Positions 1 through 7,749 of a stretch of DNA of 64,000 nucleotides are shown here, piece after piece. The stretch covers positions 62,001 to 126,000 of the forward strand of contig DASZBM010000010.1 of assembly GCA_035944135.1 (NCBI GenBank). The letters are read 5' to 3'. This DNA is from Acidobacteriaceae bacterium. GTDB taxonomy: Bacteria > Acidobacteriota > Terriglobia > Terriglobales > Acidobacteriaceae. Each line of letters starts with the position of its first letter. Position 1 is the stretch's first letter. The notes below the pieces were generated by a model. That model did no database searches. It was given only the letters and a program-made list of their open reading frames with translations, and was not told where the DNA came from. Made by a program: the position numbers and the translations under genes.

Positions 1-2
1 AC

Positions 3-1229
3 AGCCTCGTCGCCGCCGTCGACCGCGACCGCATCCTTCGCCTTGCAAATCAGTGGCTTACGGCCAAGCCTCAGACCCTCACCGACTTCCCCGCGCCCAA
101 CTCCCCCGGCACCCTGCACGACTTCTTCTCCCAGGCGGACTACTTCTGGCCCAACCCGGCGAATCCCAACGGCCCCTGGAAGGAAATTGACGGCAAGTCC
201 AACCCGGCCAATTTCCAACTTCACCGCCAGGCCATGATCCGGCTCTCGCAGGCTGTCCCCGCCCTCACCGCCGGGTTCCTGCTCACCCGCCGGGAAGACT
301 TCGCCCGCGCCGCCGCCGCGCACCTTGTCGCCTGGTTCGTCACCCCGGCCACCCGCATGAATCCGAGCCTCGAGTATGCGCAGGGCTACCCGGGCGGCCC
401 CACCGGCCGCTCCTACGGCATCATCGACACCCTCCACCTCGTCGAGCCCGCGCGCGCCGCCGGGTTCCTGAAAGACGCGCTCGGTCCGGCGAACTTCGCC
501 GCCGTCCAGCAGTGGTTACGCGACTACCTCAACTGGATGAAGACCTCCGCCCCCGGCCTCAAAGAGCGCGACGCCACCAACAACCACGCCATCGCCTGGG
601 CGCTCCAGGCCGCCGAGTTCGCGCGCCTCGCCGGCGACAACCTCACTCGCGACGAGGTCCGCACCCGCTTCGAGACCCTCCAGCTCCCCCAGCAGGAGGC
701 CGCCAACGGCAGCTTCCCCCGCGAGCTCGCCCGCACCAAGCCCTACGGCTACTCCATCTTCCAGTTCGACTGCGCCACCACCCTCGGCTGGTCGCTCGGC
801 ATCCTCGCGACCTCACCATCAACGCCGCCGCCCCCACCCCCAAAGGGAGGCTCGTTCTTAGTACCCTCGCAAACGCCGCCGCCGAACAAGACGAGCTTCA
901 CACCCTCCGTCAACAGCCGGTCAGACATCTCGGAATCAGCCGCTAAGTTCCCGTTCCCGACAAACACACACGCCCCCGCCCGCGCCGCTCTCTGCCGCGC
1001 CGCGGCTTTTCTCTATCCCTATCTCGACGACAAATTGCGCTGGCCCTACGCGCACGACATCCAGCACTGGGACGCATGGCCGGTGCGCTCGCCCGGCCTG
1101 CTCTTCTGCGGCCTCGCCTGCGATCGCTCCGACTACATCGCGCTCTGGCGCCGCCTCGACCCCGATCCCACCGACCCCGAGATCATTCGCAACTACCCCA
1201 TCCGCCAGCCGCTGCTCTGGGTCGCATAG
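3..1229 (+). CDS. Alginate lyase family protein, 5' end cut off by the window
   Basis: The frame is open from the window edge, so the true start lies upstream. The product matches the alginate lyase family (PF05426), alpha/alpha-barrel enzymes that cleave uronate polysaccharides by beta-elimination, usually in the periplasm or outside. Family features seen are DYFWPNP near the visible N-terminus, FQLHRQAMIRLS at about residue 70, the catalytic-type NNH (NNHAIAW, about 195), and FLYPYL plus WPYAHDIQHWD near the C-terminus. Between GWSLGILAT (about 265) and AAAFLYPYL, where relatives carry a D-L-W...D-G-R-G segment, there is instead a proline-rich stretch of about 50 residues. This may have damaged the enzyme. 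No partner genes are visible. Confidence 0.8.
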   Translation, partial: SLVAAVDRDRILRLANQWLTAKPQTLTDFPAPNSPGTLHDFFSQADYFWPNPANPNGPWKEIDGKSNPANFQLHRQAMIRLSQAVPALTAGFLLTRREDFARAAAAHLVAWFVTPATRMNPSLEYAQGYPGGPTGRSYGIIDTLHLVEPARAAGFLKDALGPANFAAVQQWLRDYLNWMKTSAPGLKERDATNNHAIAWALQAAEFARLAGDNLTRDEVRTRFETLQLPQQEAANGSFPRELARTKPYGYSIFQFDCATTLGWSLGILATSPSTPPPPPPKGGSFLVPSQTPPPNKTSFTPSVNSRSDISESAAKFPFPTNTHAPARAALCRAAAFLYPYLDDKLRWPYAHDIQHWDAWPVRSPGLLFCGLACDRSDYIALWRRLDPDPTDPEIIRNYPIRQPLLWVA

Positions 1230-1251
1230 AGCGTCACATCCCCACCGACGC

Positions 1252-2106
1252 CTACTGCTTCACGGGCTCATGATCGAAGCTGATCGCGCGCGACATCTTC
1301 CACGTCCCGTTCTTGTTCTCCCACAATGTCACAAACTTCGCCTCACCCATTCCGTCGTCCGGGTGTCCGGGATGCGAGAACCGGTGCACGCCAATCTCCA
1401 CCGCTCCATAATCCTTCAGCGGATACACCTCCAGCGATCCCGGAACCAGCGTGCGCTCCACCTTTCCGCAGATGTTGTTCTTGATCGCCTCAAGAAACGG
1501 CTGCTTGCCCACCATCAGCCCCGTCTTGTCGTGGTAGAACTCGAGCCCGTCCTCGACCATCGCGCCCATCGTCTCCAGGTCGCAGTGGTTATACGCGTCG
1601 AACAGCTTCGTATCCAGCCCTGCGACCGTCCTAAACAGCACGTCCTGCGCGTGCACAATCTCCGGCGCAGGCGTGCCCTCCGGCCACCGCGCCACATTCA
1701 CCGTCACGGTCGAACCTGGCTCCAGGCCCGGCAGGCCTGTAGCTTCTCCGCGCAGGCGGTCACCTTCCACTTTCAGCGCGAAATGCACCGGCATATTCTG
1801 ATGAACCACCACCGTGAAGCGCACGGTCTCATTCGTGACCTCGCCTTCCTTCAGCGGGGTCATCTTGCTCTCACTCTGACCTGCGCTGCCCGCCAGCGTT
1901 CGTCCGCTCTGCTTCAGCTCGAACACCGCGTTGTCCGGCTCTACGGTGCCGTCCTGCCGCATAATGTCGAACGAGCCCAGCCAGCGCCCCGAAACGTCGA
2001 CCGCAGTCGCATCTGCGCTCGCGCCCGAATCCCTCTGTCCCCAGGCCGCGCCCAGCATCAGGAACACCATGCAGATCCACACCACTGCACGTAACAGCGT
2101 CTTCAT
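1252..2106 (-). CDS. Secreted NTF2/SnoaL-like (DUF4440-type) protein
   Basis: The start is taken at the ATG giving MKTLLRAVVW, followed by a hydrophobic signal peptide ending near AAWGQ. A longer frame begins at 2127 but adds only seven polar residues. The first half (about 40-150) is a lipocalin-like stretch of beta strands (GRWLGSFDI, FELKQSGRTLAGS). The second half (about 155-284) looks like a cone-shaped NTF2/SnoaL fold (LDTKLFDAYNHCDLETMGAMV, FYHDKTG, FVTLWENKNGTWKMSRAISFDHEP), common in polyketide cyclases and small-ligand binders. Function is unknown. It is divergent from the gamma-glutamyltransferase gene with 94 bp between starts, so both promoters must lie there. Confidence 0.75.
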   Translation of the reverse strand: MKTLLRAVVWICMVFLMLGAAWGQRDSGASADATAVDVSGRWLGSFDIMRQDGTVEPDNAVFELKQSGRTLAGSAGQSESKMTPLKEGEVTNETVRFTVVVHQNMPVHFALKVEGDRLRGEATGLPGLEPGSTVTVNVARWPEGTPAPEIVHAQDVLFRTVAGLDTKLFDAYNHCDLETMGAMVEDGLEFYHDKTGLMVGKQPFLEAIKNNICGKVERTLVPGSLEVYPLKDYGAVEIGVHRFSHPGHPDDGMGEAKFVTLWENKNGTWKMSRAISFDHEPVKQ

Positions 2107-2200
2107 CGTTTGCCGCCTTCCTTGCACAAACTGGCCCGTTGCTTTTCATACGCCCGTTGCCCCTGCATTGTTCCCGCTATCATTAGCTGATTCCGGACGC

Positions 2201-4135
2201 ATGAAAACGACTCTTCGCCGCAGGCTTCTCTCCATCGCTACACTCTCGCTCTTCACAGCGAGCGCCCTCGCCCAGACTGCACTGACTGAACCTGCTCCCG
2301 GCTCGCCCATCCCGCCGACGCCGCCCGTGCGCACGCAGCACGCGATGGTCGTGAGCATTCAGCACGACGCCACCGACGCCGGCGTCGAAATCCTCCACGC
2401 GGGCGGCAATGCCGTCGACGCCGCGGTTGCGGTCGGCTTCGCGCTCGCCGTCACCTTTCCGGCCGCAGGCAACATCGGCGGAGGCGGTTTCATGCTCATT
2501 CGCCCCGGCGGCCACGGCCTCGGAAGCGCTCACCCAGCAAAAACCTCGAAGCCTCACTTCCTCGACTTCCGCGAGAAAGCTCCCGCCGCCGCCAGTGCCA
2601 ACATGTATCTCGACGCGCAGGGCAACGTCATCCCGCGCATGTCGATCGATGGCCCGAAGGCGTCCGGCGTTCCCGGCACTGTCGCCGGTCTCGTCTACGC
2701 CGAGCAGCACTACGGCCGCCTGGGCCTAAGCCGCGTCATGGCGCCCGCGATCCGTCTCGCTTCCGCAGGCTTCGTCCTCACCGATGAAGAAGCGCGCATC
2801 TTTCACTCGCGCAACCTCACCCCGTACCCAACCTCGCGCCGCATCTTCCAGCGCGACGGCAACTTCTACAAGGGCGGCGACCGCCTCATCCAGCCCGAGC
2901 TGGCCGCAACCCTTCGCCAGATTGCGCGCAATCCATCCAGCTTCTACCGCGGGGCTATAGCTCAGCAAATTGCTGCGTACGAAAAAGCCAACGGCGGCCT
3001 CATCACGGCGAAGGATCTCGCCAGCTATCAAGTCAAAGAGCGCACGCCGCTCATCGGCCATTATCGCGGGCTCGAGGTGCTCACCTCGCCGCCGCCCAGC
3101 TCCGGCGGCATCGTCCTGATTGAAACTCTGAACATCCTCTCCGGCTACGACCTCACACACCTGAACGGCCAAGCCACACCTGACCGCTCGCCGGCTCAGG
3201 TCCACTACATCACCGAAGCCTTCCGGCGCGCCTACATGGACCGCGCCGACTTCCTCGGCGACCCCGACTTCAACCCGCACATGCCGCTGAAGCAGATGGC
3301 CAACCCTGCCTACGCGGCCGCGTGGCGCAAGACCATCGACCCTGTGGAGCCCTCGCCCTCCGCCACACTCACGCGCCCGCCCGGCTTCATGCCGGAGCCG
3401 CCGAAGCTCTCGCCGATCGCGCCTGAATCCAATCAGACGACGCACTTCTCCGTCGTCGACGCGCAGGGCAACGCCGTCGCCATGACCTACACGCTCAACT
3501 TCGGTTTCGGCAACGGCATGACCGTCGACAAGCTCGGCTTCCTGCTCAACGACGAGATGGACGACTTCGCCTCCAAGATGGGCGTGCCCAACGGCTTCGG
3601 CCTCATTCAAGGACCGGCGAACGCCATCGCGCCTGGCAAACGCCCGCTCTCCTGCATGACGCCTACGATCGTGAGCGGGCCGCCCGTGTGCAGGACACTG
3701 TCCTCGCGGCCGCGCGCCGCAGCTGGTAATGGAAAGACTGCGGAATTTCAGGCCGTTCGCGGCGCCGTCGCCTGCACACCCGGCAAACTCCGGCTCGTGC
3801 TCGGCAGCCCGGGTGGTTCCACCATCATCACCACCGTCGCCAACGACCTCATCAGCGTCGTCGACAACGGTCTCGACATCCAGGCCGACGCCGACGCTCC
3901 GCGCTTCCACCACCAGTGGATGCCTGACACGCTGCAGTTCGAAAAGGCCTTCCCGCAGAACGTCGTGGACGCGATGACTGCAGACGGTTACAGCACCGAG
4001 CGCGCCGGCGCGAAGGACTTCAACAGCCCCGGCATCTGGGGCGACAGCGAGCTCATTGCCGTCGACCCCGAAACCGGCGAACTCACGGGCGGCCAGGATC
4101 ACCGCCACCACTTCGGCAAAGCCGCCGGCTACTAG
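2201..4135 (+). CDS. ggt: Gamma-glutamyltransferase precursor with in-frame insert
   Basis: Hydrolyses or transfers the gamma-glutamyl group of glutathione and related peptides, normally in the periplasm after self-cleavage. The start MKTTLRRRLL gives a clean signal peptide ending at ALAQ. Seen: GGNAVDAAVAVGFAL (about 65), the NQ|TTH processing site with Thr413 as the expected N-terminal nucleophile of the small subunit, PLSCMTPTIV (relatives read PLSSMTPTIV) and LGSPGGSTI for the oxyanion region. Between MTPTIV and GKLRLVLGSPGG there are about 35 extra residues that relatives lack, encoded by a DNA unit with inverted ends. It is 644 aa, against about 560-580 usual. Its 3' end overlaps the convergent yidB-like gene by 4 nt. 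Confidence 0.92.
   Translation: MKTTLRRRLLSIATLSLFTASALAQTALTEPAPGSPIPPTPPVRTQHAMVVSIQHDATDAGVEILHAGGNAVDAAVAVGFALAVTFPAAGNIGGGGFMLIRPGGHGLGSAHPAKTSKPHFLDFREKAPAAASANMYLDAQGNVIPRMSIDGPKASGVPGTVAGLVYAEQHYGRLGLSRVMAPAIRLASAGFVLTDEEARIFHSRNLTPYPTSRRIFQRDGNFYKGGDRLIQPELAATLRQIARNPSSFYRGAIAQQIAAYEKANGGLITAKDLASYQVKERTPLIGHYRGLEVLTSPPPSSGGIVLIETLNILSGYDLTHLNGQATPDRSPAQVHYITEAFRRAYMDRADFLGDPDFNPHMPLKQMANPAYAAAWRKTIDPVEPSPSATLTRPPGFMPEPPKLSPIAPESNQTTHFSVVDAQGNAVAMTYTLNFGFGNGMTVDKLGFLLNDEMDDFASKMGVPNGFGLIQGPANAIAPGKRPLSCMTPTIVSGPPVCRTLSSRPRAAAGNGKTAEFQAVRGAVACTPGKLRLVLGSPGGSTIITTVANDLISVVDNGLDIQADADAPRFHHQWMPDTLQFEKAFPQNVVDAMTADGYSTERAGAKDFNSPGIWGDSELIAVDPETGELTGGQDHRHHFGKAAGY
3686..3779. repeat. Palindrome-ended insert inside ggt
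   Basis: A 94-nt segment bounded by a perfect 9-bp inverted repeat (GTGTGCAGG at 3686-3694 and CCTGCACAC at 3771-3779). It sits exactly where the protein has extra residues compared with other gamma-glutamyltransferases. The interior is very GC-rich with a short AT patch (ggaatttcag). It resembles a small non-autonomous mobile or REP-like unit that kept the reading frame. I found no second copy in this window. Confidence 0.5.
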
Positions 4136-4527
4136 GCGAACTTCGACAGCATCCCGCCCAGCACACTCCCGCTCGGTGCGCTGCCGTTCTGCGCAAAGTG
4201 TGCCATCACCATCGGCAGCACGGTCGCCATCGCCACCTTTGCAACCTCCGGCGATACACCGACTTTCTGCGCCACCGTGTCGATGATGTCCGTGCCCTGC
4301 AGTCCGGTCTGCACCTGGTCAGGCGTAACTGTCGGCGTCTGGCCGTTCTGCATCGCGTCGACGTGGCCGCCCAGCCCATTGTTGCGGAAGTTCTGCATAA
4401 TGGCGCCAAGGCCACCGGGATGCTGGTCGAGCGCCTCCATCAAGCCGCCTGCAACCTTCGCCGTGGGATTTCCGCTCTGCGCCATTGATCCGGCAGCCAT
4501 CGATTCCAGATTGTCGAGAAGTCCCAT
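4132..4527 (-). CDS. YidB/DUF937 family protein
   Basis: A 131-residue protein with the layout of the YidB/DUF937 family: an N-terminal MGLLDNLESMA helix, a glycine-rich middle (GGLMEALDQHPGGLGA), a V-x-P-D-Q-V-Q turn (about 68), then a predicted helical V-A-Q-K-V-G-V-S-P-E-V-A module ending in a hydrophobic VLPMVMAHFA. The family has no settled role. The gene is convergent with ggt, sharing 4 nt of coding sequence around the stop codons. A dispersed repeat lies upstream. Confidence 0.75.
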   Translation of the reverse strand: MGLLDNLESMAAGSMAQSGNPTAKVAGGLMEALDQHPGGLGAIMQNFRNNGLGGHVDAMQNGQTPTVTPDQVQTGLQGTDIIDTVAQKVGVSPEVAKVAMATVLPMVMAHFAQNGSAPSGSVLGGMLSKFA

Positions 4528-4610
4528 TTTTGCCTTGCCTCCTTCGGGGATAGAGAAGTCGTATCGCGCATCCTACGCCCTCCGCGCAACGCCCGTCGCA
4601 CGCGGGGCAC

Positions 4611-4768
4611 ATCGAAAAAAAAGTACCCCCCCCATCCTCTAACTTGTCTCGTTTCAAGACTTTGACTGTAACTGAAACATTCGAGGGAATTTAGCAGAAG
4701 GTCCAAGCCCAAACCGTGCAATTTCAAGATTTTGCGCAAATTTGCCGGGGGGAGGGGTAGGGTTAGTA
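4611..4768 (-). repeat. Dispersed ~120-nt repeat, copy A
   Basis: Read on the minus strand this begins with a C-run (CCCCTCCCCCC), then TTTGCGCAAAATCTTGA, a spacer with TTGGACCTT, then GTCAAAGTCTTGAAA and ends in a G-run. The same order of words occurs at 30548-30671 and 59622-59735. It fills most of the 270-bp gap between the yidB-like gene and the VOC gene. No coding potential is evident. Confidence 0.7.
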
Positions 4769-4799
4769 GGATTCTGCACACGTCACAAAGGAACACAGT

Positions 4800-5261
4800 A
4801 TGAGGATCCAAGGCTCCACTATTATCCCCAGCCTCCGCTACCACGACGCGCATGCTGCTATCGACTGGCTCGTCCGCGTCTTCGGCTTCGAAAAGCAAGC
4901 GGTATTCGAAGGGCCGAACAATACCGTCGCGCACGCGCAGCTTACGCGCGGCAAGGGGATGCTCATGCTCGGCTCAGTGACAGACGCCGATCACGTCTAC
5001 GCGCGCCGCTGGATCGACGTGAAAGAGACCGGCGGCCGCGAGACCGTCGGCCTGTGTATCATCGCCGACAGCAACGACGACTGCGTGGCCATCTACGAGC
5101 GCGTGAAAGCGGCTGGGGTCGAGATCGTGCAGGAGCTCAACGCGCCCGAGTACGGCGGCAAGAGCTTTTCCTGCTGCGACCCCGAAGGCCACATCTGGTG
5201 GGTCGGCAGCTACAACCCGTGGGCCGGCCAGTCAGCTCCCGCGGCGGAGGGAACCGCATGA
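4800..5261 (+). CDS. VOC (glyoxalase/bleomycin resistance) superfamily protein
   Basis: A 153-residue single vicinal-oxygen-chelate protein of the PhnB-like type. It has two beta-alpha-beta-beta-beta modules: first SLRYHDAHAAIDWLVRVFGFE, then AIYERVKAAGVEIVQEL with YGGKSFSCCDPEGHIWWVG at the C-terminus. An AAGGA ribosome binding site lies 8 nt before the ATG. The ATGA overlap with the next gene (DinB) implies translational coupling. Members range from metal-dependent isomerases and dioxygenases to drug-binding proteins, so the substrate cannot be named. Confidence 0.85.
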   Translation: MRIQGSTIIPSLRYHDAHAAIDWLVRVFGFEKQAVFEGPNNTVAHAQLTRGKGMLMLGSVTDADHVYARRWIDVKETGGRETVGLCIIADSNDDCVAIYERVKAAGVEIVQELNAPEYGGKSFSCCDPEGHIWWVGSYNPWAGQSAPAAEGTA

Positions 5262-5740
5262 GTCTGAACCCCTATGCCCCAGAGCTTGGCCAGCGTGACC
5301 CGGTCGAAGTGATGGAAGCCACGCCGGCGAGGCTCGAGGCGCTGCTCGGAAAATTGAGCAGTGAGCAGATTGAGAAGCGGCCTGCTCCGGACAAATGGAG
5401 CATTCGCGAAATCATCGCGCATCTCGCCGATTGCGAACTTGCGTTCGGATTCCGGCTGCGCCAGGGAGCGGCCGGTGTCGACATACAGCCCTTTGACCAG
5501 GACGACTGGGCGCGCAACTACAGCGCGTATAGCGCCGCGGCAGCCATGGCTACCTATCGCGCATTACGTGCGTGGAATGTGGCGTTCGTGCGGTCGTTGA
5601 CGCAACAGCAGAAAACGTTCGAGATCAATCATCCTGAGCGCGGAACGATGCCCGTCTGGACGATCGTGGAGACGATGGCCGGCCACGATCTCCATCATCT
5701 CGAGCGCTTGGAGAAGCAAGTCAGCGAGTCAGCGGGTTAG
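5258..5740 (+). CDS. DinB family protein
   Basis: A 160-residue four-helix-bundle protein. The conserved histidines are seen in IIAHLADCELAF (about 49) and GHDLHHLERL (about 145), the usual nickel/zinc-binding triad of DinB/YfiT-like proteins, which often act in thiol-dependent detoxification. The start ATG overlaps the VOC gene's stop (ATGA). The C-terminal residues and TAG stop are written by an 8-nt tandem repeat that also contains the stop codon of the convergent metallo-beta-lactamase gene. Confidence 0.85.
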   Translation: MSLNPYAPELGQRDPVEVMEATPARLEALLGKLSSEQIEKRPAPDKWSIREIIAHLADCELAFGFRLRQGAAGVDIQPFDQDDWARNYSAYSAAAAMATYRALRAWNVAFVRSLTQQQKTFEINHPERGTMPVWTIVETMAGHDLHHLERLEKQVSESAG

Positions 5741-5754
5741 CGGGTCAGTGGGTG
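5719..5754. repeat. 8-nt tandem array spanning two convergent stop codons
   Basis: Four units in a row: AGTCAGCG, AGTCAGCG, GGTTAGCG, GGTCAGTG. The DinB stop (TAG, 5738-5740) falls in unit 3. The metallo-beta-lactamase stop (TGA on the minus strand, 5745-5747) falls in unit 4. Similar 7-8 nt arrays occur at 32718, 51892, 55541, 60681 and 60797. Confidence 0.75.
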
Positions 5755-6632
5755 TGCACGGTGGTTTGTTGCTTGTGCAGCTCTGTTTCGAACGCCTGCT
5801 GTCGCTCGGCAATGGCAGCCTTGTAGCCGTTGGGATCGATCCAGACTGAGTCGCCCTGCTGCGGCATTCGCGCCAGCTTGGCCAGCATGTCGAAGTATTG
5901 GCCGTGCGCGCCGAGGAAGATATCGCAGGGCAGCGAGCGAAAGACAGCGAAGGCGTGCTCGTAATCCTGCGCGATGCCGGGATACGATGCGGGTTTGCCG
6001 TGCGCGGCGACGAGCCGATAGCCCGGATTCACATTCCAGCTTCCAACGATGAGGACGTTGCGAAGCTTGTCGGCGGGCTCGCCGGGAAGGTGTACGCGCG
6101 TCGTCCAGGTGGTGCAGCCGCGCGTGTGGCCGGCGGTTTTGTGAGCCGTGAGTGTGACGTTGCCGAGCGTAACGGTGCTGCCATCGTGCAGGATGCGATC
6201 AACGTGCGCGCGAGGATATTGCGGCTTGGGACCGTAGGCGAAGTCGGTTGCGCCGCCGCTTTCGACAACGGGAACGTCGCCGTCCATCACCATGTATTTC
6301 GCATGCGTTTCGCGCAGGATTTGCGCGCTCCCGGCTGCGTGATCAGAATGCGCGTGGCTGATCAGCAGGATCCTGATGTCGCTCCAGTGAAAGCCGAGCT
6401 GCTCCACGCTGTGGCGGATCTGCGGAGGCGAGGTTTCGAGGTTGGAGTTGATCAGGATGTCGCCCTGCGGCGTGGTGATAAGGTAAGACGCGAGATCGCG
6501 GCTGCCGACGTAGTAGAGATTGTCGGCGATGCGGAACGGCGTGATCTGGGTGGTCCAGTCCGGGTGCTCGTCGGCGCGGGTGGCGGTCGCGAGGAGCAAG
6601 GGGAAGAGCAGGATGAGGATGAGGCGGCGCAT
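5745..6632 (-). CDS. bla: Subclass B3 metallo-beta-lactamase
   Basis: A 295-residue precursor with signal peptide MRRLILILLFPLLLATATRA. The zinc ligands match the B3 pattern: H93-A-H95-S-D97-H98, H169 in TAGHTRGCTTWT, and H243 in GAHGQYF. All six B3 ligands are present, so an active di-zinc hydrolase is likely. It would act in the periplasm on beta-lactams; B3 relatives are known as chromosomal genes in soil bacteria. No AmpR-like regulator is adjacent. hscB lies upstream on the same strand, 151 bp away. A lactonase-type role cannot be excluded, but the GCTTWT motif favours B3. Confidence 0.87.
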   Translation of the reverse strand: MRRLILILLFPLLLATATRADEHPDWTTQITPFRIADNLYYVGSRDLASYLITTPQGDILINSNLETSPPQIRHSVEQLGFHWSDIRILLISHAHSDHAAGSAQILRETHAKYMVMDGDVPVVESGGATDFAYGPKPQYPRAHVDRILHDGSTVTLGNVTLTAHKTAGHTRGCTTWTTRVHLPGEPADKLRNVLIVGSWNVNPGYRLVAAHGKPASYPGIAQDYEHAFAVFRSLPCDIFLGAHGQYFDMLAKLARMPQQGDSVWIDPNGYKAAIAERQQAFETELHKQQTTVHTH

Positions 6633-6783
6633 TTGTTATGGGTAGCCGATTCGGGGGTGGGGAAAGCTGTGGAGGAACCAGGGAAGACACGGTTCGGTTT
6701 GTTTCGAGTTGCGAGTGTGAGTTGGCAGGAAAGACTTTGACGCGAAGGGCGCCAAGATTCGCAAAGGTGCGCCACGGCGGTTG

Positions 6784-7422
6784 TTACTCCAGGGTGGCGT
6801 TTACATCGCGGACGAGATTGCGGATGTAGCTGCGCCGGTTAAGCAGCGCGATCATGGATTGTTTGGCGCGGTCGCGGGCGGCGGGGTCGTTGGTGTCTTC
6901 GGCGGCGTCCCACTTGGACCAGAGCGCTTCGAGCTGCTGCTGCGCGTCGTTGAGCATGGCGGTGAACTTCGTGCGTGCGGCTTCGAGGTCGGCGCGAGTT
7001 TGCGGATCGTCATCGCCCATCTGCTTTGCCATGCGCATCTCTTCGAGCTGCATGTTGAGCTCAAAGGCTTCTTCGAGAAGATCGGGGGGCGCGACCTGCT
7101 TCTTCTCCGTGCCGGCAGCGCGAGCGGCGTCGGTCGCGGCACGAGACTGCTCTTCGAGTTGGATTCCCTCGAGCTGGAGCAGATATTCGGTTCTCGCGAT
7201 GGGGTCCCGCAGGGTACGATAGGCGTCGTTCAGTCGCGAACTGGCCGCAAGCGCTGCCTCCTGCTCGGCGGCGGGCCGAGAGGCGAAGCGGTCCGGGTGC
7301 AGCTTTCGTGAATGCGCGTAGAAGGACTTTTCGAGTGCCGCCGTATCGATGTTGAGGTGGCGGGGAAGGTCGAACTGCGTGAAGTAATTGGGCTGGCCGT
7401 TCTTCTGGTCGTCGTGACTCAT
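6784..7422 (-). CDS. hscB: Fe-S assembly co-chaperone HscB
   Basis: A J-domain co-chaperone of 212 residues that delivers IscU to the Hsp70 HscA. The HPD motif is at residues 42-44 (SRKLHPDRFASRP), in an N-terminal J domain of about 75 residues. The C-terminal three-helix IscU-binding domain contains LLEEAFELNMQLEEMR (about 120). iscA and iscU lie upstream on the same strand but are separated from hscB by a plus-strand DUF4242 gene. hscA is 20 kb away. Confidence 0.93.
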   Translation of the reverse strand: MSHDDQKNGQPNYFTQFDLPRHLNIDTAALEKSFYAHSRKLHPDRFASRPAAEQEAALAASSRLNDAYRTLRDPIARTEYLLQLEGIQLEEQSRAATDAARAAGTEKKQVAPPDLLEEAFELNMQLEEMRMAKQMGDDDPQTRADLEAARTKFTAMLNDAQQQLEALWSKWDAAEDTNDPAARDRAKQSMIALLNRRSYIRNLVRDVNATLE

Positions 7423-7475
7423 GCCGTCTCTTAGGGTACTTTGTCGGGCCTGGAATCCAAATCAGGAGCTAATTC

Positions 7476-7748
7476 ATGCCAAAGTTTGTTATCGAGCGCG
7501 AGATTCCCGGCCTGGGAGGTTGGACTCCGGAGCAGTTGAAGGCTGCTTCGCAAACGTCTTGTGGAGTGCTGAACAAGCTGGGGCCACAGATTCAGTGGCT
7601 GCAGTCCTATGCGACTAAAGACAAGCTGTACTGCATCTACATCGCGCCCAATGCCGAGATGGTTCGCGAGCATGCGAAGCTGGGTGGGTTTCCGGCGAAT
7701 TCAGTGGAGGAAGTGACGACGGTGATTGATCCGACGACGGCGGAATGA
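7476..7748 (+). CDS. DUF4242 domain protein
   Basis: A 90-residue ferredoxin-fold protein beginning MPKFVIEREIPG, with S-Q-T-S-C (about 29), a central QIQWLQSYATKDKLYCIYIAP and HAKLGGFPANSVEEV near the end. This matches DUF4242, whose studied member (Streptomyces SCO4226) binds nickel; nickel binding here is inference. AGGAG lies about 8 nt before the ATG. It is divergent from hscB, and only 1 nt separates its stop from that of convergent iscA, so it splits the isc genes. Confidence 0.85.
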   Translation: MPKFVIEREIPGLGGWTPEQLKAASQTSCGVLNKLGPQIQWLQSYATKDKLYCIYIAPNAEMVREHAKLGGFPANSVEEVTTVIDPTTAE

Positions 7749-7749
7749 G

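Noticed and set aside
1270-2094. Long plus-strand frame opposite the NTF2-like gene
   Set aside because: Rich in H, R and L with no motif; it is the antisense image of a gene with a signal peptide and coherent domains.
2726-4111. 461-codon minus-strand frame across ggt
   Set aside because: Glycine/valine/arginine-rich antisense reading; ggt motifs on the plus strand are decisive.
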